Assembly (NCBI RefSeq): GCF_036846205.1
Contig: NZ_DAIUCK010000113.1
Span: 1-9,255 of the forward strand
Reading direction: 5' to 3'
From: Rhabdothermincola sp036846205
GTDB taxonomy: Bacteria > Actinomycetota > Acidimicrobiia > Acidimicrobiales > Acidimicrobilacustridaceae
DNA: 9,255 bases
Position 1 is the first letter of the stretch; each line of letters starts with the position of its first letter. The notes under the pieces were generated by a model. That model had not been told where the DNA came from, searched no databases, and saw only the letters and a program-made list of their open reading frames with translations. Below, one piece after another: positions 7,218 to 9,255 of this stretch. Position numbers and translations under genes: made by a program.

Positions 7218-7253
7218 CCCGGGAAAACCCCGAGAGGTCGACAGAATCCCGGG
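7218..7253 (-). terminator. Possible transcription terminator or attenuating dyad after rpsA
   Basis: A perfect 7-bp inverted repeat, CCCGGGA / TCCCGGG, lies at 7218-7224 and 7247-7253 with a 22-base interior. The interior contains a smaller alternative hairpin (CGGG, loop GTTTT, CCCG in the minus-strand transcript). It lies 64 bases after the rpsA stop and before the Tad promoter candidate. No U-tract follows on the minus strand, so if it terminates rpsA transcription it is not a classical intrinsic terminator. Confidence 0.25.
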
Positions 7254-7316
7254 CGAACAGTAGTCGATTCGGCCCATACGGGGTAGGGCTTCGGCACACC
7301 CGCAGGTTGGCTCGGC

Positions 7317-8732
7317 TCAGCTCTCCGCAGCGCTCGGTGGATCGCCCGGCTCGGCCGGCGCGTCAGTGGCGGGCTCGCCGACACCTTCAGCACCGGTCAG
7401 CTGCCCCTGCTCGGCGAAGTACTCCGCCCAGGCCTCCTGGCCCTCGGTCGCCTCGAACTCGGCAGCACCGATGTAGTTGCCTTCTTCGTCGTAGGCGTGC
7501 TCGCCGAAGTGCTCCTGGTACTCGGCAGCCACCACCCCGCCTTCAGCGGCTTGCTTGATCGACAGGCTGATGCGGCGACGCTGGAGATCCAGGTCGATGA
7601 TCTTGACCCACAGCTCCTCACCCGGGGTGACCACCTGCTCGGGCAGGTCGACGTGGTGCGCGGACATCTCCGAGATGTGCACCAGACCCTCGATACCGTC
7701 GCCCACCTGCACGAAGGCGCCGAACGGCACCAGCTTGGTCACCCGTCCGTAGACCAGCTCACCCACCCGGTGGTTCGACGCGAACTCCTGCCACGGGTCC
7801 TGCTGGGTGGCCTTCAGCGACAGGCTGATGCGCTCCCGGTCGAGGTCGACGTCGAGGACCTGCACCTCCACCTCGTCGCCCACCTGGACCACCGAGCCGG
7901 GATGGTCGACATGCTTCCAGGACAGCTCCGACACGTGGATGAGCCCGTCCATGCCTCCCAGGTCGACGAAGGCGCCGAAGTTGACCACCGACGAGACGAC
8001 GCCCTTGCGCACCTCGCCGGGCTTGAGGTTGTGGAGGAAGTCCTCCCGCTGCTCCTTCTGGGTCTCCTCGAGCCAGGCTCGACGCGACAGCACCACGTTG
8101 TTGCGATTCTTGTCGAGCTCGATGATCTTGGCCTCGAGCGTCCGGCCCACGTAGGGCTGCAGGTCGCGGACCCGTCGCAGCTCCACCAGCGACGCGGGGA
8201 GGAAGCCCCGCAGCCCGATGTCGAGGATGAGTCCGCCCTTGACCACCTCGATGACCGGGCCGGTGACGACGCCGTCTTCCTCCTTGGTCTTCTCGATGGC
8301 GCCCCAGGCCCGCTCGTACTGGGCCCGCTTCTTGGACAGGACCAGCCGACCCTCCTTGTCCTCCTTCTGCAGGACGAGGGCCTCGACCCGATCCCCCAAC
8401 GAGACGATCTCAGCCGGGTCGACATCGTTGCGGATCGACAGCTCGCGGGCGGGGATGACGCCCTCGGACTTGTAGCCGATGTCGAGCAGGACCTCATCGC
8501 GGTCGACCTTGACGACCGTGCCCTCGACGATCTGCCCGTCCTCGACGTCGACCATGGTCTGGGTGTACGCCTCGTCGATCGACATGCCGCCCAGGTCGTC
8601 CTCGACGACCTGCCGGGGCACGTAGCGCCCCTCCTCGTCGAAGGTGCCCATCGACGATTCGTCGAGGTCGGGCATCGTGCCGGTGAGGGTCGAGGAACCG
8701 GGATCTACATCGGGGCTGGTCTGGTCGGGCAA
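7317..8732 (-). CDS. rpsA: 30S ribosomal protein S1, actinobacterial type
   Basis: From the chosen start this protein has 471 residues, with four S1 RNA-binding domains at about 66-137, 154-217, 239-306 and 324-393. It helps the 30S subunit bind mRNA. Hallmarks shared with mycobacterial RpsA include EGTVVKVDRDEVLLDIGYKS (70-89), GLRGFLPASLVELRRVRDLQ (173-192), LDKNRNNVVLSRRAWLE (206-222) and NFGAFVDLGG (251-260). The C-terminus is an acidic, Ala/Glu-rich tail with YDEEGNYI (414-421), also seen in actinobacterial S1. I chose TTG at 8732-8730 because AGAGAG (8744-8739) lies six bases upstream. Alternatives are the ATG 19 codons further in (8675), which lacks a Shine-Dalgarno, or an open extension to 8837 whose residues look non-coding. 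The gene lies alone between a methyltransferase gene and the Tad operon; in Mycobacterium tuberculosis coaE follows rpsA, and that is not so here. Confidence 0.96.
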   Translation of the reverse strand: MPDQTSPDVDPGSSTLTGTMPDLDESSMGTFDEEGRYVPRQVVEDDLGGMSIDEAYTQTMVDVEDGQIVEGTVVKVDRDEVLLDIGYKSEGVIPARELSIRNDVDPAEIVSLGDRVEALVLQKEDKEGRLVLSKKRAQYERAWGAIEKTKEEDGVVTGPVIEVVKGGLILDIGLRGFLPASLVELRRVRDLQPYVGRTLEAKIIELDKNRNNVVLSRRAWLEETQKEQREDFLHNLKPGEVRKGVVSSVVNFGAFVDLGGMDGLIHVSELSWKHVDHPGSVVQVGDEVEVQVLDVDLDRERISLSLKATQQDPWQEFASNHRVGELVYGRVTKLVPFGAFVQVGDGIEGLVHISEMSAHHVDLPEQVVTPGEELWVKIIDLDLQRRRISLSIKQAAEGGVVAAEYQEHFGEHAYDEEGNYIGAAEFEATEGQEAWAEYFAEQGQLTGAEGVGEPATDAPAEPGDPPSAAES

Positions 8733-8829
8733 CGGGATCTCTCTTCGGGACGGAACCGGTCGGGTGCTCGTCGAGCACATGGACGTGGATGGAAGAGCGC
8801 GCCAAGACGCGCACGGCGGGCCAGCGTAG
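8733..8829 (-). promoter_or_regulatory. rpsA promoter candidate and 5' leader with two hairpins
   Basis: On the minus strand TGCTACGCT (8831-8823) reads as an extended -10 element (TG, one base, TACGCT); no good -35 hexamer is visible. A transcript starting near 8815 would have a leader of about 80 nt. Two stem-loops fall within it: GCGCG/CGCGC at 8797-8801 and 8808-8812 (six-base loop), and a near-perfect palindrome GTGCTCG/CGAGCAC at 8764-8778, about 31 bases before the TTG start. The AGAGAG ribosome-binding site is at 8744-8739. Ribosomal protein genes are often self-regulated through leader structures, so these hairpins are candidates, but that is inference. Confidence 0.35.
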
Positions 8830-8846
8830 CACCGCACCGGCCGGAT

Positions 8847-8859
8847 CCCGGCTGCCGGG
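8847..8859 (-). terminator. Short GC-rich hairpin after the methyltransferase gene
   Basis: CCCGG/CCGGG with a three-base loop begins six bases after the methyltransferase stop codon. It could slow or end transcription before the rpsA promoter. There is no U-tract, and short GC palindromes arise often by chance in DNA of this composition. Confidence 0.25.
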
Positions 8860-8864
8860 CGAGC

Positions 8865-9255
8865 TCAGGGTCGGTGCGCGATGAGCAGCAGCTCCGGATG
8901 GTCCAGGTCGGGACGGTGCGCGGCATAAGCGCCCGGCGTCACCGACCAGATGGACCGCACCGTCAGCCCTGCGGCCACCGCGAGGAGTCGCAGCTCCCGC
9001 GGGGTGAAGCAGCTCGTCCAGAGCTCAGCGGCCCGCTCCACCCCTCCGGGGTCTCGGATGGTGGTGTGCTCGTGGTTGACTCCGGCTTCCGCATCGAAGG
9101 TGTCCGACTCCTCGAGGAACCGAACCGCGAAGTACGCGGAGAACGCCGAGACGGCCACCACACCCCCCGGTCGCACCGCTCGGGCCATGCCCGCCAGGAC
9201 CTCCCCGTCAGGGTCCACCCACCCCGGCCCGACCAGCAGCGACACCTCGTCGGAC
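8865..9255 (-). CDS. Class I SAM-dependent methyltransferase, C-terminal part (5' end outside window)
   Basis: The frame is open to the window edge and ends in TGA at 8867-8865, leaving about 129 residues. The visible part starts in the motif-IV region (SDEVSLLVGPGWVDPDGEVL), continues with a post-motif segment typical of class I methyltransferases (MARAVRPGGVVAVSAFSAYF), and has the late segment FTPRELRLLAVAAGLTVRSI before a closing VTPGAYAAHRP and HPELLLIAHRP. The glycine-rich SAM-binding loop lies outside the window. A GTG at 9245-9243 could be read as a start, but it sits inside the fold, so the gene is taken as truncated rather than short. The substrate cannot be told from this part. It lies upstream of rpsA in the same direction, 132 bp from its start. 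Confidence 0.82.
   Translation of the reverse strand, partial: SDEVSLLVGPGWVDPDGEVLAGMARAVRPGGVVAVSAFSAYFAVRFLEESDTFDAEAGVNHEHTTIRDPGGVERAAELWTSCFTPRELRLLAVAAGLTVRSIWSVTPGAYAAHRPDLDHPELLLIAHRP

Larger units (their letters stand above)
7045..7316 (-). other. Non-coding region between rpsA and the Tad operon
   Basis: There is no convincing coding sequence here on either strand. In transcription direction it holds, after the rpsA stop, an imperfect dyad (7253-7247 with 7224-7218), a second dyad TTTCCC/GGGAAA (7193-7198 with 7221-7226), a sigma-28-like promoter candidate (7209-7182), a small hairpin CCAGCG/CGCTGG (7131-7136 with 7142-7147, five-base loop), and two purine-rich ribosome-binding-like runs (GAGGAG at 7060-7055 and GAGGT at 7053-7049) before the cpaB start. 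The region most likely separates rpsA transcription from Tad transcription and carries the Tad operon promoter with an untranslated leader of about 130 nt. I looked for a GEMM-type cyclic-di-GMP riboswitch core and did not find one. Confidence 0.6.

Noticed and set aside
7041..7393. Minus-strand frames of 78 and 113 codons in the rpsA-cpaB spacer
   Set aside because: One overlaps the rpsA 3' end, both lack a domain or a good ribosome-binding site, and they run through the promoter and dyads.
8733..8837. N-terminal extension of rpsA to an ATG at 8837
   Set aside because: The 35 extra residues have no S1-like character, the stretch holds hairpins and a promoter-like element, and a ribosome-binding site supports the TTG at 8732.
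1..9255. tRNA or rRNA genes, CRISPR repeats, insertion sequences, attachment sites
   Set aside because: I saw no cloverleaf sequence, regularly spaced repeats, transposase or integrase motifs, or terminal inverted repeats on either strand.

Overview
The window is high-GC DNA with dense, co-directional genes, all on the minus strand. It looks like an actinobacterium (Actinomycetota). The ribosomal protein S1 gene matches the actinobacterial four-domain form almost motif for motif, and the Tad genes are of the monoderm type with no secretin gene in view. The non-mycobacterial gene order and protein style would fit a lineage such as Acidimicrobiia, but this placement is a guess.

Reading in the direction of transcription (from high to low coordinates): (1) 9255-8865, the C-terminal part of a class I SAM-dependent methyltransferase, cut by the window edge; (2) 8864-8733, a short spacer with GC-rich hairpins and a possible extended -10 promoter; (3) 8732-7317, rpsA; (4) 7316-7045, a 272-bp non-coding region with a dyad and a sigma-28 (FliA/WhiG)-like promoter candidate; (5) 7044-674, five Tad/Flp pilus assembly genes in the order cpaB (rcpC), cpaE (tadZ), cpaF (tadA), tadB, tadC; (6) 663-1, the N-terminal part of a polytopic membrane protein resembling GT-C-type glycosyltransferase-like proteins, cut by the window edge.

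The Tad genes form a tight operon. cpaB and cpaE overlap in GTGA, cpaF and tadB overlap in TAGTG, tadB-tadC and tadC-membrane protein are each about 10 bp apart, and only cpaE-cpaF has a spacer (48 bp). CpaF is the hexameric ATPase, TadB and TadC are the two membrane platform proteins, CpaE is the MinD-like localisation factor, and CpaB is a membrane-anchored SAF/RcpC protein outside the membrane. Pilin, TadE/TadF pseudopilins and prepilin peptidase are not in the window and would be expected downstream of position 1 or elsewhere.

The most unusual item is TadB. It is about twice the usual length because a signal peptide, an extracytoplasmic von Willebrand factor A (vWA)-like domain and an extra membrane helix are fused in front of a complete TadB platform domain. 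The metal-binding (MIDAS) motif of that vWA domain looks degenerate. The second point worth attention is the flagellar-type promoter candidate in front of this pilus operon.
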